From contig JABSRK010000193.1 in the NCBI GenBank assembly GCA_013213915.1, positions 1 to 7,249 on the forward strand: DNA of 7,249 nt, in the 5' to 3' direction. Source of the stretch: Planctomycetota bacterium (lineage in GTDB: Bacteria; Planctomycetota; GCA-002687715). The translations under genes were made by a program, and so were the position numbers. This document shows, piece after piece, positions 6,442 through 7,249 of this stretch. The notes under the pieces were generated by a model. It was given only the letters and a program-made list of their open reading frames with translations, searched no databases and had not been told where the DNA came from. The stretch's first letter is position 1. Each line of letters begins with the position of its first letter.

Positions 6442-6466
6442 CCAGCGCTTCAGGAAGCTCCGCTGG
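6442..6466. terminator. Bulged hairpin between convergent genes, possible two-way terminator
   Basis: CCAGCG (6442-6447) pairs with CGCTGG (6461-6466), and directly inside CTT (6448-6450) can pair with AAG (6455-6457), leaving CTC as a bulge. It lies 14 bp after the plus-strand stop at 6428 and 26 bp beyond the minus-strand stop at 6492, the right place to end both transcripts. It has no T-run on either side, so a classical Rho-independent mechanism is doubtful. Confidence 0.4.
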
Positions 6467-6491
6467 GAAGGCCCTTGCTTACTGACGAGGG

Positions 6492-7001
6492 TCACTCTCG
6501 GTAGAGCGAGGTGGCGGCCACGATCACGTTGCCGGCGTCGTCCTTGTTGACCGTGCCGGCGACGGTGATGGTCTGTAAGTGGTCGAGGCCCTTGAAGCCC
6601 TCCAGGCTCTCTCGCAGGGGTTGGCCTCCTTCATCATGGAAGCCGACGGTGATGATGTGGGTTTTGCGTTTCGCGAGATCCTCGCAGCAGTAGTCCCACG
6701 GAGTCGGGCAACTGCAGTCGGCGCCGCCGAGATCCAGGCAGCTCTTCAGCGCTGAGTCCGCCAGCTTGATGAAGGAGCGTCCGTCGACGAAGTGATGGAT
6801 GCGTCCCTTGACGACAACCTGCTCGCCCTGGCTGGTGTTGCTGCGAACGTCCAAGACCTCGCGCGCTCCGTCGGGGGCTGCGGCCGACCAAAAGGCGTCC
6901 AGCTGGCTCGGTCCGGTCGCGTCGGGTTCGGCGGCGTCACCGCAGGAACTGAGCAGCAGTCCGAAAAAGATGGCGAAGATGATGAGGGGTGTCTTGGACA
7001 T
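6492..7001 (-). CDS. Small cysteine-rich lipoprotein of unknown function
   Basis: The protein has 169 residues. It starts with a lipoprotein signal, MSKTPLIIFAIFFGLLLSSC, with lipobox LSSC and lipidated C20, and the next residues GD would be compatible with inner-membrane retention by the +2 Asp rule known in E. coli. The rest has EQVVVKGRIHHFVDGRSFIKLAD (60-82) and HLQTITVAGTV (141-151), short strands with the feel of an OB-fold. Between them is a cysteine cluster, C88-x7-C96-x-C98-x6-C105-C106, around CPTPWDYCCE. I recall similar PWDYCC lipoproteins in planctomycetes, with no assigned role. Metal binding, a redox role or disulfide bracing are all possible. The ATG at 7001 has GGAG 9 nt upstream; the longer frame begins with TTG at 7016, which overlaps that site. 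It follows an ABC permease gene by 24 bp, so the two are likely co-transcribed. Confidence 0.82.
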   Translation of the reverse strand: MSKTPLIIFAIFFGLLLSSCGDAAEPDATGPSQLDAFWSAAAPDGAREVLDVRSNTSQGEQVVVKGRIHHFVDGRSFIKLADSALKSCLDLGGADCSCPTPWDYCCEDLAKRKTHIITVGFHDEGGQPLRESLEGFKGLDHLQTITVAGTVNKDDAGNVIVAATSLYRE

Positions 7002-7010
7002 GATTGTGAT

Positions 7011-7014
7011 CTCC
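7011..7014 (-). promoter_or_regulatory. Ribosome binding site of the cysteine-rich lipoprotein
   Basis: On the minus strand GGAG ends 9 nt before the ATG at 7001. It sits in the 24-bp gap after the permease stop and rules out the TTG at 7016 as start. Confidence 0.65.
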
Positions 7015-7025
7015 AACGGACGTTA

Positions 7026-7249
7026 TCACGACTCCTTGAGGGCGCGTGTGATGGGAAGGCGAAGAATTCGGATCAGTGCGGGCGCCGCGCTGACGACGGA
7101 GATGGCGATCATCCCGCCCAGGCCGATGAGGACGCTTACCGGGTCCACCTGCACCCGGAAGGCGGTCATGGCCATGCTGACGGACGCCTGGGAGAGGGCC
7201 ACGCGAGCCAGGAACAGTCCCAGCAGGGCGCCGGCCATGCCGAGGACGA
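7026..7249 (-). CDS. ABC transporter permease, FtsX/MacB-like C-terminus (cut by window edge)
   Basis: Only the last 73 residues and the TGA (7028-7026) are present; the frame is open at the window edge, so the methionine at 7238 is probably internal. Two hydrophobic segments are visible: one ending around GALLGLFLARVALS, and one spanning VSVLIGLGGMIAISVVSAAPALI. They are separated by a short loop (FRVQVDPVS), then the chain ends in RILRLPITRALKES. This pattern of two final helices and a tail with P-x-x-x-A-L is characteristic of FtsX-domain permeases of the MacB/LolC type, which work with an ATPase to drive mechanical work or export of lipoproteins, peptides or macrolides across the envelope. 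The partner ATPase and substrate are not in the window. The following lipoprotein gene may be a functional partner, but that is only neighbourhood inference. Confidence 0.75.
   Translation of the reverse strand, partial: VLGMAGALLGLFLARVALSQASVSMAMTAFRVQVDPVSVLIGLGGMIAISVVSAAPALIRILRLPITRALKES

Overview
The window is high-GC bacterial DNA with densely packed genes on both strands. Two secreted or lipoprotein genes of unknown function (5643-6428 and 6492-7001) resemble protein types I associate with Planctomycetota. The succinate dehydrogenase resembles the mycobacterial Sdh1 type, which is also scattered across other phyla. A planctomycete or related environmental lineage is my best guess, but it is inference from protein flavour only; no rRNA or other marker gene is present.

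Left part (1-2931, minus strand): a succinate dehydrogenase operon read right to left in the order membrane anchor (2856-2053), flavoprotein subunit (2053-245), iron-sulfur subunit (245 to beyond position 1). Both gene junctions are the same one-base TGATG overlap, which points to translational coupling. A good promoter (TTGACA, 17 bp, TAGGTT) lies just before the anchor gene and fixes its start. The anchor is one five-helix chain with paired Cys/His motifs near its membrane segments, the most interesting protein feature here.

Middle (2932-3203): a non-coding stretch between divergent genes, with a cluster of short inverted repeats next to the sdh promoter that could be an operator. From 3204 to 5507 (plus strand) lie two exported proteins: a formylglycine-generating-enzyme-like (SUMF1-fold) protein without the catalytic cysteines, and a Tat-exported Gfo/Idh/MocA oxidoreductase-like protein in which the usual EKP motif reads AVP. 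The second gene lacks a Shine-Dalgarno but has a -10-like box 6 nt before its ATG, so it may also be read from a leaderless transcript.

Right part: a secreted two-domain beta-rich protein (5643-6428, plus) converges on a minus-strand pair made of the C-terminus of an FtsX/MacB-type ABC permease (7249-7026) and a small cysteine-rich lipoprotein (7001-6492). The convergent gap holds a bulged hairpin. No mobile element, CRISPR array, tRNA or rRNA was seen. I see no clearly new multi-gene system. The points most worth following are the Cys/His pattern of the sdh anchor, the two exported proteins that lack family catalytic residues, and the cysteine-rich lipoprotein.
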